Below are positions 28,346 to 36,437 of a stretch of DNA of 36,437 bases, piece after piece. The position numbers were made by a program, and so were the translations under genes. Numbering within the stretch: position 1 is the stretch's first letter; every line of letters starts with the position of its first letter. The notes beneath the pieces were generated by a model. The model did not search any database and had not been told where the DNA came from. It saw only the letters and a program-made list of their open reading frames with translations. This stretch comes from Chara braunii (lineage: Eukaryota > Streptophyta > Charophyceae > Charales > Characeae), in assembly GCA_003427395.1 (NCBI GenBank), contig BFEA01000835.1:451670-488106 (forward strand). The letters are read 5' to 3'.

Positions 28346-28515
28346 CTTTTTTTTTTTTTTTTTTTTTGGGGGGGGGGACAAACATCGACGATAGGACGTA
28401 GAGGGGGTGCTGATACGAGCAGACACTCCTTCTACCTACTCGCCCTTGGATGGCTCCGTTCCATTGGTGGGGAGCTGCACCTGCTGGAAACCGGGTCCAG
28501 CATCCCTTGACATCA
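28346..28515 (-). mobile_element. Poly(A)-tailed retroposon, family B copy 4
   Basis: A T22 run, then G9, then GGGGTGCTGATACGAGCAGA, GGCTCCGTTCCATTGGTGGG, AGCTGCACCTGCTGGAAACC and GGTCCAGCATCCC. Same orientation as the other three copies. Confidence 0.7.
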
Positions 28516-29119
28516 TATATCGGAGTCAGAGACACATGAGTTACATGAGTTGTATGCAGAGCACATAGTTATGTCATATGTTAGCGGATCTTGTGCCCCC
28601 GTGGCTGGTGTACCCTTTGGCAAGGAGGTACACACAGTGTTCCTATTTTACAATTGACCCTTACCACCCCCGAAGCTGCCAGTATTAACTCTGCACTTCC
28701 CCACTATAAAAGACATGGATCAGCCATAGCAACATAATAGAAGTCTGTAGATAGATGTTGTGGCTGCCAATACAGCTGTCGTCATGAAGTAGCCCGTTGC
28801 CCTCTCCGCTCCTTTGGTCTTGTGAGGACTTGTCACTCTTAGCTTACTCCGTCTCTTCATTTGTCATGCTCTGATGCAGCAACCTCCGTGCCGGCTTTGT
28901 GGGCGATCGTTCCTCCTGAGGGGGCTTCTCTACTTCAGGGGTTCATCCTGCAGTGTATCATTGTGTTGTCGTCGTCACGTGGGTTCAGCGTTCCCGCCTC
29001 GGTTGGTCTCTTTTTGTCGCCGTCCGGAGGGAATAAGTGGGGGTGGATGGAGGAAGCGGGCGAGTGTGGGGATTGATGGGTGGATGGAGGGTGGGTAAGT
29101 TTGGGAGGGAGCGCGTGTA
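28516..29119 (+). other. Possible LTR or promoter remnant
   Basis: ACTATAAAAGACATGG (TATA at 28705-28712) sits in a stretch that ends a C-rich region and resembles an LTR U3/R boundary or a plant promoter. A CACGTG G-box is near 28976. A plus-strand frame (28861-29076) starts at a GTC-ATG context but has no recognised product. Confidence 0.2.
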
Positions 29120-29515
29120 TGTATGGTGTATTTGTGGGGCGTTGTCGAAAGGGAGAGTGAGGGAGGGCTACTAGGAACCGTGTGGGTGGTCTGTAATGAG
29201 AACAAAGTTGGTTTGCAGATAGGGGACTCGAAAACAGTGGTATGCTCTTCGTTGCCATGCCTGCTCAGTCGCCCTCCATGGCTTCCAATGAATGTTGAGG
29301 CCGGCATCCAGTTCAGAGAATTTATGGAGCGGATCCAAACCCACACGGGCTGAGTAGGGCTAAAGGCCGTGTCTGACGACTTGACTAACCTGGAGGACAT
29401 GAACCCTCCCAAGGACCGGTACAAACCAGGGGGCTGCTCGGTGTGGCACGGTAGACCCAAAATTCGAGTTGAGGGCTGCACAACAAGTTGTCTACGTCTT
29501 GAGAGGACTCGCTGA
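29120..29515 (+). pseudogene. Coding-like stretch with stops, unrecognised
   Basis: One plus-strand frame (29123-29353, then past a TGA at 29351 to a stop near 29513) has ordinary protein composition in its second half (REFMERIQTHTG, then DDLTNLEDMNPPKDRY). A long minus-strand frame (28975-29538) covers the same DNA but is Pro/Thr/His low complexity at its end. No family recognised. It may be residue of a retroelement leader, since gag copy 2 follows. Confidence 0.2.
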
Positions 29516-29764
29516 TCGTGTCGTCCTGTTTGCGACATTAAATAATTCTTGAGGAGTTACGGGGGATCTCCTTAAATGCCTCCTGATCAGCAGTAAGTCC
29601 TGTAGTGACGGCCTTAGTTGTAGGTCTAGGCTAGAGACCCTAGTTGACAGGATCTTATAAAGATTTTGTGGTCCTTAGATTGAGTCATCCCTAAGTTAGG
29701 TCAGTCAGGGGTGTGAGTCTAAGTGGTGAGGAGTGGAACTGACACCCAGTTGTGCACCGCCACC

Positions 29765-30043
29765 ATGGTTGACACGCGTAGTGGTACGAGCACCAACCCG
29801 TACACTAAGGAGCAGGAAGAGCAAGCCGCCGCCATACTGAAAGAGAGTAGAGAGAAGAAAGAGCTATTAAAGCAGGCGAAAAAGCAAACCTTGTTGGAGG
29901 AGCAGGCGGCAAAGAAGAAGAAGTTGGAAGAGGAGATGGAGAGATTAAGGAAAGAGGAGGAAGAAAAACTGAAGGAAGTAGAAAAAAAAAAAAAAGGGAA
30001 AAAAAAAAAAAAAAAAAAAAAATCCTTTGCAGAGAAATGTTAG
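29765..30043 (+). pseudogene. gag: Ty3/Gypsy gag copy 2, N-terminal part
   Basis: The ATG at 29765 sits in GCCACCATGG, a textbook strong initiation context. The product begins MVDTRSGTSTNPYTKEQEE, then a Lys/Glu/Leu coiled-coil, and runs into A14 and A24 tracts (29982-30022) after which the frame ends at 30043. Length changes in the A tracts are the likely cause of the frameshift. An upstream in-frame ATG (29723) is less favourable. No primer-binding site was found 5' of it. Confidence 0.75.
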
Positions 30044-31232
30044 GAGGACAGGGGAAGGAGAGTCAAGTGGCACGACAGAAGAGGAGAAGTTGGAGAAGAT
30101 GGTGAGTGAGTGGGTCACAAATCTATCCCAAGGAGAAGATGAAGAGGCTATGATGTATATTCCCTAGGACGAGAGGGACGCGACAATAAATGAGATCCAG
30201 ACAGTTAAGGATCCCTTGCAGCGTCAGACCTTGGAGGAGGAAAAGAGGATGGAGTGGAAGTTGCGCCTTCGAAGACAGCGAAGGAGGCGCATAGAGGCGG
30301 CGACAGAATTGGAGGAGTTGCCCGCCACGAGGGAACAACATGCACATTTGGCCAAGCAAGCGGATCTCAAGAACAAAGTGGAGATCATAAGCCAGAGTCT
30401 AAAAGTGATGACTCGGGCCCAACAAGAGCAAATGAACTATTTAAGGGGCCACGATATAGCTCTGCAGTCTATGCGCGTAGGCTTTAGAGATTTTGCGCAT
30501 GGCATGATGATGCGCATGGACACTGAAATGCAAGCCCGACTAACTAACATGGAGAGATTTTACAAAGGTGCGATCGAGGGAGTTAAGAGAGTCGCTCCCA
30601 AAAGGGAGGAAGCTCGCCCACGTAGGGAACCAGTTAAGGTCAAATTTCCTGATTCCTACAGTGGGAAGAAGGAAGAGAATTTTGATAATTGGGAGGCGGA
30701 CGTTAATTCTTACGTTCACCTCCAGAAAATCCTCCCTGAGGAGCAAGTCCTCATCGCCTTCCACACTCTTAAGGACGAAGCAGCTAGCTTCGCCCGATCG
30801 CTTGTCCGGGCTACCAAGTGTAAAAATGACATAGTAGCGTACTCCATAATCACCCCTCTGAGCGAGTTCTTCAGGCTGCTCCGCGAGCGATTTGCAGACG
30901 TCACGAGGGGGATTAAAACCTTCAATAAGCTACAGACTATTCACTCACAACAATGGCGGAGTGCGAGAGCAATAAAAGGAGTCATGGATGAGTTGGTCGC
31001 CATCCCAGGCCATGGGGTCATGGAGGCCCAATTTGTCCAATTATTCTATCGTGCTATGCCTGAGTCCTTACGAGGACACTTTTTCGAAAGGAGTAGGGAG
31101 TCTGTCATTACCTACGATACAGTGAGTAGGGAAGTGGTAACCTTTGAGGCTCAGTCCATGCCAACTTCCAATTTCTGGCACAAAGACTTAGACAAGGGTA
31201 AAAAGTGGACGTACCATCTCGGGACAGGTTAA
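30044..31232 (+). pseudogene. gag: Ty3/Gypsy gag copy 2, body
   Basis: A long frame (30216-31232, 338 codons) is readable upstream to about 30050 across a TAG at 30165. Residues: a coiled-coil with ATREQHAHLAKQ, then the gag body from FPDSYSGKKEENFDNWEADV through FRLLRERFADV to MDELVAIPGH and the final WHKDLDKGKKW. The order of motifs parallels copy 1 (WI-A-IESYVYG, FLKAVRERF, MDELLQ, WKDLQAGKKW), so both descend from one lineage though clearly diverged. Confidence 0.8.
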
Positions 31233-31245
31233 GGCCAAGGATCAC

Positions 31246-31720
31246 TTGATCCTTACTTTAGATGAGGGTGGTATGGAGGAGGTGCCGTACAGTCAGATTG
31301 AGTGGGGCCTCGAGGAGGAGGACAGTAGTGTGAGTCAGGGGAGAACCTACGTTGCTGTCGCGGCTGGGGGGAGGCCGCAAGGAAGAGGAGGAGGCCGGGG
31401 CCAAGGGGGTCGGGCCTCTGGTGGCCAAGGGCAGAGCGATCAGGGGATTGGCGGCAGAGGGAACCGCCAAGAGGGAGGCAGGGGTTATGGTCCCTCGCAA
31501 AACCGTCCTAGTCGGTCACCACCCAGGAGGGGTGGATGGCACCCTGGCTGGCCGCAAGGCAAGCCCTGGGAAGATCTGGGTTTCGAATAGTCAGTATGGT
31601 AGAGGAGAATAGACCAGAATTAGTGCATTTATTGCGGTGATCCTAGGCAACATTATTAAATATTGCCCTAAGTATAGAGAGGCCCGTTATGCTGCACGGG
31701 CAGCAAAAGGCAACCGTTGG
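31246..31720 (+). pseudogene. Gag copy 2 RGG tail and zinc knuckle
   Basis: 31246-31590 encodes LTLDEGG-MEEVPYSQIEWGL, matching the LLTFEEGGVETISW region of copy 1, then a Gly/Arg/Gln-rich tail. At about 31622-31670 a C-I-Y-C-G-D-P-x-x-H ... Y-C-P knuckle remains but crosses a one-base frameshift and a TAA. Confidence 0.7.
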
Positions 31721-32007
31721 TAGGGGTTGCAACTGCCCTTACTTGTAGACCATGTGGAGAAAAGAGCGCGCACCACATAGGAATTCCCAACCCACATGCA
31801 TCTATGGCAGAGGCTGCTGGCCAGTGTCTAGAAAGTTGTCCAGAGACTGCTTGTGTTAGGGTCTTTCTAGGCACTTCCCTCACAGGCGTGGCAGAGGAAT
31901 TGAAGGAGAGGATGCCTGTCTGGGCCAAGATGAAGAAGGTTCGTTTGGAATTGAAGATCGAAGATCCTCTTGAGAGGAATACTGAGTGTTTGGCATGCAT
32001 CGTTTGA
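31717..32007 (+). pseudogene. Gag-protease linker of element 2
   Basis: 96 codons matching the start of the copy 1 protease frame: MAEAAGQCLESCPETACVRV and GTSLTGVAEELKERMPVWAK parallel the HCPEVASVCISLDGSLAGVG and RRQAWTEMKK stretch. Similarity ends before the DSG active site, so protease, RT and integrase are missing. The element ends at about 31985. Confidence 0.65.
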
Positions 32008-33333
32008 AGACTAGGAGTGGCTTTATTGTTTGTTTTGTAGACAAGTTTTAGGGTTATCTCCGAAATTGCCGTTGACTTGGTGTTTTTGAGTTAGAGTTTT
32101 CTGGTGTTTTTTCACGTTTTGATTATCTTCTATTTTAGGTTAGGTGTTCCGTACGGTTTTTCCTTTTATGTTTTGGTCTGGACGTTTTGTAGGAATTGGT
32201 GTTTTGTAGGATTCCTTATTTTAGTCTACATGTAGGATTTTATTTCCCCTTTTGTTATTCTTGTGGGATTCTTTTTTTCGTATTTTAGTCTAGTGTGTTG
32301 GATTTTCAATGTGTGCCGCTGTGTCCCCTTTCCATGACTGCTGGGTATTCGGGCCATTGACAAGCCTGTTCCTGGGTTGATGTTAGTGTTTGGTTACATA
32401 TACCTAGCTCGAGCAAAATAGCTTTTGATTTCATAGGTGGGCGACCCTATTTCATTTTGTTGCTGCTGTTTAGTTCGATGCTTGGTGGGATGGTATTGCG
32501 GGTGGTATTCTCTACGATGTTGGGCTTGAACTACGAATGCATTGGAATGAAGATAGGTGGGTGACCCTAGTTAGTTTTGTCGCCGGCGTTTTGTTCGTGG
32601 TGGGGTAATGACGTGGAAATACTAGGATACCCGTGTTGGGAGTTGTGTGGGGGAATCTTCAATTCTCTGGACAGGTTGTGTTTGATGCTATGAACTGATG
32701 TTTTGTGTGTTTTGGTTCGCGTTCATCGGGAATTCCGGTCATTTTGTACTATTTACTTTGCCTGTGTAGGATGTTGTACGTGGGTTGGTGGTTGGTGGGA
32801 ATAGAGATTGGTGTTGTGCTAGGGTAAGGAGTGTGGAGGCTGAGTACCTGGGAATAGGGATTTTTTTTGGAGTGGGAATGGAGACAGGACTGTTTTCGTA
32901 GTAGGTTAGATACTGCTTTCGTAGCCGGGCTGGTGTCGTGTTAGGGTGAAGAGTGCGGAGACTGTGTGTGCAAGGATGGGGCTCCGCGCTCCCGGTGGGC
33001 CAGTACAACCTGTCGTCCCTGTTTTTGCCTATCTTGATCATGTAATTGCCTTGGGCAGTGGGCAGTGTTCAAGCTTATCTTGCCCTCCGGTTGTTTTTTT
33101 CGGCCCTGCGTCTTCTTGCAATCCGAGGGAAATAAAGACAAGAAAACAAGATAAAAAAAAGTTCAAGCGTCTTTTGGCCTCCGTTTTTTTTTTTTTAGCT
33201 CATAAGAGGTTACGTCTTAGCCCTCACTTTTCCCCCGTTATCAAAACAGCAACATTGGCATTTGCTTCCGCATACACCCAATCTGATTCATGGCTCCTCT
33301 TTGTAGTTGAATTGTTCCCCCGAGGGGGAGGGC
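32008..33333. other. T-rich, gene-poor, with weak direct repeats
   Basis: TATTTTAGTCTA recurs with a period near 63 (32218, 32281). TAGGTGGGNGACCCTA occurs at 32434 and 32554 (period 120). AGGGT-AGAGTG-GGA blocks recur near 32822 and 32943. None encode recognised protein. 33130-33200 is A-rich and then T-rich. Confidence 0.5.
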
Positions 33334-33527
33334 TGCGCCACACTCTGCTGCAGTGCAATACAGAGGCGACACTGGAGGGGTCGAGTAAGCAAGCTTACTC
33401 GTACGACCCCTCCGTGGCCCAGAAAAATTAATTTAATATCGTGTGGTCCGATGGACCACGGATCAGATATTAAACTGATCAGAACAGATACTACACTTGA
33501 TCTTAGCCAAAAGGCCGAGAAAGGTAT
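33334..33527 (-). ncRNA. U2: U2 spliceosomal snRNA gene
   Basis: On the minus strand the RNA starts ATACCTTTCTCGGCCTTTTG at 33527. The branch-point-pairing segment GTGTAGTATCTG is intact (33485-33496). Stem-loop IIb is a perfect GTGGTCC/GGACCAC hairpin (33443-33459), and an AATTTTT Sm site lies near 33422-33432. Stem-loop III is GAGTAAGC-TTGCTTACTC. Stem-loop IV has CTCTG/CAGAG around TATTGCACTGCAG (33348-33360), the conserved U2B''/U2A' loop. The length of about 194 nt fits U2. The 3' end at 33334 is estimated from stem IV pairing. U2 pairs with the intron branch site in the spliceosome. All essential parts are present, and a promoter is upstream, so this is likely a working gene. Confidence 0.9.
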
Positions 33528-33551
33528 ACCATCTCTAGGATATCGATGAGT

Positions 33552-33558
33552 TTATATA
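33552..33558 (-). promoter_or_regulatory. TATA box of the U2 gene
   Basis: TATATAA on the minus strand, 25-31 bp before the U2 start, the position known for plant snRNA genes. Confidence 0.75.
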
Positions 33559-33584
33559 GCAGGGGTAGAATGATGCTTGCCTCG

Positions 33585-33595
33585 GGGTAAGGGAT
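33585..33595 (-). promoter_or_regulatory. Candidate upstream sequence element (USE) of U2
   Basis: ATCCCTTACCC on the minus strand matches 7 of 11 positions of the plant USE RTCCCACATCG. Its centre is about 35 bp from the TATA centre, close to the spacing known for Pol II-type snRNA promoters (Pol III types are about 10 bp closer). The match is degenerate. Confidence 0.4.
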
Positions 33596-33930
33596 TGCGA
33601 GGATCAGATTTCAGTTATGGGTGCGCACGTAGAAAGCAGGGAGGAAGGTCCGAAAGGAGCCCTTCGATTTCTGTTTTCTTTTTTTGGTTTTATAAGAAGA
33701 AGAATCTAGACATGTTTATAGCGTCCCAAACACAGGAGGCCACGTCTGTGTGAGGGCACCCTCACACCTGATTCGGTCGGTCAACATAGCCCAGCCACCC
33801 ACGTGGCACACTCATGAACTTTTTTGTTCTGTCTTTTTTTTTCAAAACACTCATGAACTTTTGAAATGCGCACCTGCGTTCGAATCCGTCGCGAGATGAA
33901 TGAAATCCGATTAATTCTGAATACCTGAGG
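33596..33930. other. Spacer with a 16-bp duplication around a T-rich insert
   Basis: ACACTCATGAACTTTT occurs at 33808-33823 and 33847-33862, flanking a 23-bp T-rich insert. This looks like a target-site duplication around a poly(A)-only retroposon end. Around 33875, GCGTTCGAATCCGTC is B-box-like with no A-box. Confidence 0.5.
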
Positions 33931-34281
33931 CGAGGTTCCACTAGCAAACAGGATTGAATCGAACACCTGAATCGGGATTTGTTTGTGGAAAGGTGCAGAA
34001 TGTCGAGATTGAACTGCTTTTCATCATCTCTGCCAGGAACAAGTCCAGATTCACGATACTTATCCAACCCTCTTTGCTTGTGGGCCCTCACCCCTGGCGC
34101 TCGGTCAGTTCGAAAACGATACCTTTTTTTTTTTTTTTCAAGCTCTATTTTCTGCACCCAGGCAGGCTTTCACCCGAATACAACGCCCTGTCATTGTAGC
34201 TGTATTTGGTGCAACTTTCAGCTTACATACAGTGATAGTGACTGGGCGTTATATTCGGGTGAAGATGGTAGTGGAACCTCG
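33931..34281. mobile_element. Nested inverted-repeat element
   Basis: The outer ends are CGAGGTTCCACTA (33931-33943) and its exact reverse complement (34269-34281). Inside the right half a second inverted repeat (34169-34188 and 34244-34263, TTCACCCGAATA...ACGCCC, 19 of 20 matching) forms a long hairpin with further pairing in its loop. It could be a MITE or foldback element with another inside it. No coding. Confidence 0.5.
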
Positions 34282-34302
34282 TGACCAAGCCTGACCAAGC
34301 CT

Positions 34303-34376
34303 GCGGGCTTAGCTCAGTTGGTAAGGCACAGGAGATGCATTCAGGAGGTCGTGGGTTGAATCCCCACTGCCCTCAC
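34303..34376 (+). mobile_element. tRNA-derived SINE head, copy 2
   Basis: A-box TAGCTCAGTTGG (34310-34321) and B-box GGTTGAATCC (34354-34363) at tRNA spacing. The segment has exactly 72-nt tRNA geometry: T arm GTGGG/CCCAC with a 7-base loop is perfect, and the acceptor stem has five of seven pairs. The D stem has two mismatches and the anticodon stem does not pair, so it is a tRNA relic, not a gene. T-rich DNA follows at 34400-34420. Confidence 0.7.
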
Positions 34377-34419
34377 GTTCGCCTGGGCAAGCTTGGTGTT
34401 CTTTTTTCTTTTTTTTTTT

Positions 34420-34860
34420 ACCAAAAAAATGTTCCATGTTTATTATATAAGCTGGGAAACGGGCCCAGCGTCCCTCACATGAGTAGCCGCAGCCACAGGG
34501 ATTAGCCAGTCTCTCCTGCCAGGCTTAACCCCACCGCAGCAAAACTGAAACCATCCCATGAAACCACACTCCCTATCTACACTCTATCTACCCACTCTAC
34601 ACAATTGAAGAACGAACTCATACTAAACTTATACTCCTTCAGCTATGTATTCTTCTACAATTCTCCATAATGTACAACCAAAAAAAAATAAAAAAAAATC
34701 ACAGAAAGAATGCTGAAAATCTAACTTCTGGCGGCTTCCCTTGAGGTTGAGTCACTGTCAGCAGTCCCGTGAATGCTCCCCATCTATTTGTGAACAGTTT
34801 GAGAGACTTCGCAGAGTATCCTTTTTTTTGTACTCTGTATTCCCAGTCTGCCAAGATCGC
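34420..34860. other. Family B end fragment and unrecognised DNA
   Basis: AAGCTGGGAAACGGGCCCAG CGTCCC-type family B end at 34449-34474, after a T-rich run. The rest (34480-34860) has A/T runs near 34680 and no supported gene. Confidence 0.5.
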
Positions 34861-35853
34861 TTATTTTATTCCAGACTTGACTTCCGCTCTAACCATCTGT
34901 GGGGCCAGGCGTTCCCCTCTTCTCACCGCTGAGTTTCGCAGTGTCCAAAGAGTCCAAAGTATCGCTCCTCTCATTGTCTCCTCAGCATAGCACAGTCGGT
35001 CATTCCGCCGGGATCTTCGAGCGACTGTTCCCATAAGTACAAACTGGTCTGTCCACCGAGTATGGGGTTCCGGAACCGGCACTGAACCACCCCTCCACCA
35101 GGCCCAAAAGGGTTGAGAAAGGTCACAAAGAAGGGCAAAGTGGTGCAGATCTTCCACTCTTGTCCCTGGGCATATTTCACATTGGGTCCGCTTTGGAAGT
35201 TCTTCTGGAGCACCAGGCTGCCACTGGAAGTGCCTGGTGCATCATCAGCCACAGGAGGCTCGCATGCTTTAGAACTGCCAAGTCCATTAACATTTTCCAA
35301 AAGTGCGGTAATGCTTGCACTATGCGCAGCAGCGAGTCTTGTATCCAATTTGTAGTCGTCCATCTGTTGGCCACCTTCCAGTTGATGTCGATCTCCGGTG
35401 TCGCCAGCTGGTACCCCAATTTAGTTGAGTACTGATGCATCGGTATCAATTGATGTCTCTGATTCGGGTTCTTCCATGCCCAGTTTCTCGGATCCACAGA
35501 TAGTTGGCATGCAGGGAGGGACAAACAATACGGTCTATAGCTGTCGGTGTATTCCAACACGCAGACTGGAGCCAGGTTTGCAAGAGGGGGGATCGGTAAC
35601 TGTTGCGGAGCGAGAGGAAGTCCGCCCCCCATCTCTGTCCTTCCTCCATGGGTCTCCCAACAGGAGAACGGAATATCAGCCACTGATGAATGATCTTCCT
35701 TCTTCCAAATAACCGACGGCTCTACCAGCTAGAGATAACCGGTTCGTTGGCTCTCCAAGCCAGCATTGGCAGGACCTTGGCCAAATATTGCTGGTTGCTA
35801 TGCAGCAATGATATTTCTCCATTAGACACCGCTAATGTGGGGTTGGAGGGGGG
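34861..35853 (-). pseudogene. LINE 3' fragment 2 (RT C-terminus and zf-RVT)
   Basis: Minus-strand pieces in order: KVLPMLAWRANEPVIS (about 35760-35800), HQWLIFRSPVGRP (about 35650), a frame-broken middle, then a clean 126-codon frame (35238 to 34861). The clean frame holds the zf-RVT site CEICPGTRVEDLHHFALLC (C-x2-C, His, Cys all present), AILWTLWTLRN and a natural stop at 34861. zf-RVT tails are known from plant non-LTR retrotransposons. The endonuclease and RT catalytic domains are not in the window. Multiple stops in the middle make it a pseudogene. It differs strongly from the LINE at 14242 and is a separate lineage. Confidence 0.7.
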
Positions 35854-36130
35854 TAGGGGGAGGTGCAAGTGACTGGCCAAAGATGCTCGGCACTAGCATC
35901 GCCGGTTTCCCCCGTTGGCAATGCCTGATCACCCTGCATCGTGATGAGGGGCTGATACAAGCCTTGCTCTCCCACCACTGCTGTGGCGCAAACCTACCCT
36001 GTGGGCTGGGAAGAGTTCCAGGTTTGGTTGGTGGTGGTCCCCCCGTACTATACATATAGTAGCGAAAGGATGAGATAGAATATATACGAAAGAAAGATTG
36101 AGAGAAGAATATGGATTACTTAAAAAAAAA
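35854..36130 (+). mobile_element. Inverted-repeat element, family C copy 2 (core plus right arm)
   Basis: The core (35859-35995) matches 5334-5463 directly. The right arm (36012-36130) is the reverse complement of the copy 1 left arm and ends with TTGAGAGAAGAATATGG and an A run. It directly abuts the 5' break of the LINE fragment, so one interrupted the other or both were truncated here. Confidence 0.55.
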
Positions 36131-36364
36131 GAAAAGAACCTTGTGACCGACAGTGTGTGCTGACAGTGTGTTGGTACCGAGATCAAATATCAAATGATGA
36201 TAGAGAAAACTACGGTGCAGTCACGGTTAGAGTTTGAATATGCGTTCGAAACATTGTTTCTGCAGTCCAGTCAGGGCACGGGTTTGAAATGCAGTCGAAA
36301 CTCAGGTCCGCAGAGTAGTAGGGGCGGGAAGTTCGAAATCGCAGTCCAGTCAGGCATATGGCCG

Positions 36365-36366
<2 letters not shown>
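36131..36366. repeat. Direct repeat GCAGTCCAGTCAGG, spacing about 80
   Basis: GCAGTCCAGTCAGG occurs at about 36263 and 36342, and GAAATGCAGTCGAAA and GAAATCGCAGTCCAG share further bases. No gene. Confidence 0.6.

Positions 36367-36437
<71 letters not shown>
36367..36437. repeat. T71 homopolymer at the window edge
   Basis: At least 71 consecutive T up to the last base. It may be the poly(A) tail of a minus-strand retroposon, or a place where assembly stopped. Confidence 0.95.

Noticed and set aside
28975-29538. Minus-strand frame of 187 codons
   Set aside because: The distal half is Pro/Ser/His low complexity with no motif. The plus strand looks at least as protein-like.
34303-34376. Functional tRNA gene
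   Set aside because: The T arm is perfect, but the D stem has two mismatches and the anticodon stem does not pair. Related copies elsewhere show a SINE.

Overview
The window looks like nuclear DNA of a plant-lineage (streptophyte) eukaryote, most likely a charophyte alga with a Chara-like genome. That is an inference from four things: a plant-type U2 snRNA gene with a TATA box at Pol II snRNA spacing, Ty3/Gypsy and LINE pseudogenes with zf-RVT tails, very dense simple repeats, and sparse genes. No bacterial signal (operon, Shine-Dalgarno, CRISPR) was seen. Most of the sequence is decayed mobile DNA. The long GA, G and T runs and the N blocks (16913-17243, 27192 and three Ns near 7308-7317) also mark weak points in the assembly.

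Layout. 1-2030: one glycine-rich open frame (370-1671, +) with a poly(A) signal. 2030-5640: short tandem duplications in unrecognised DNA. 5165-7490: pieces of inverted-repeat elements, a complete type III hammerhead ribozyme (6769-6828), a tRNA-derived SINE and a short TTAA-ended element (MITE). 7830-10290: retroposon copies, direct repeats and an asparagine-rich open frame on the minus strand (9396-10127) with an in-frame 62-codon repeat. 11850-13400: a Val/Cys-rich decayed frame and A-rich tandem repeats. 14242-15782 (-): the 3' end of a LINE. 15839-16229: a 66-bp tandem array joined to a tRNA-SINE. 16497-17580: GGCC-palindromic DNA around a GA run and a gap. 17665-20093: four MITEs interleaved with two elements that join a tRNA-like promoter region to a U6 snRNA-derived 3' half. 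20104-27100: a Ty3/Gypsy element with primer-binding site, gag, protease, RT/RNase H and integrase, all broken, ending at a GA run. 27559-27750: an array of 14 TTGAC motifs. 27900-28515: two more poly(A)-tailed retroposons. 29765-32007: a second gag region of the same Gypsy lineage without pol. 33334-33527 (-): an apparently intact U2 snRNA gene with promoter. 33931-34376: a nested inverted-repeat element and a tRNA-SINE. 34861-35853 (-): a second LINE 3' end, followed by another inverted-repeat element and a poly(T) run at the window edge.

How it works together. The only locus I would call probably functional is U2. The hammerhead has every core residue and could self-cleave. The non-autonomous elements (tRNA-SINEs, tRNA/U6 composites, poly(A) retroposons, TTAA MITEs) would depend on enzymes from LINE or DNA transposon copies elsewhere, because the LINE and Gypsy copies here are dead. 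The strongest novelty candidates are the two-copy tRNA/U6 composite family and the solitary hammerhead.
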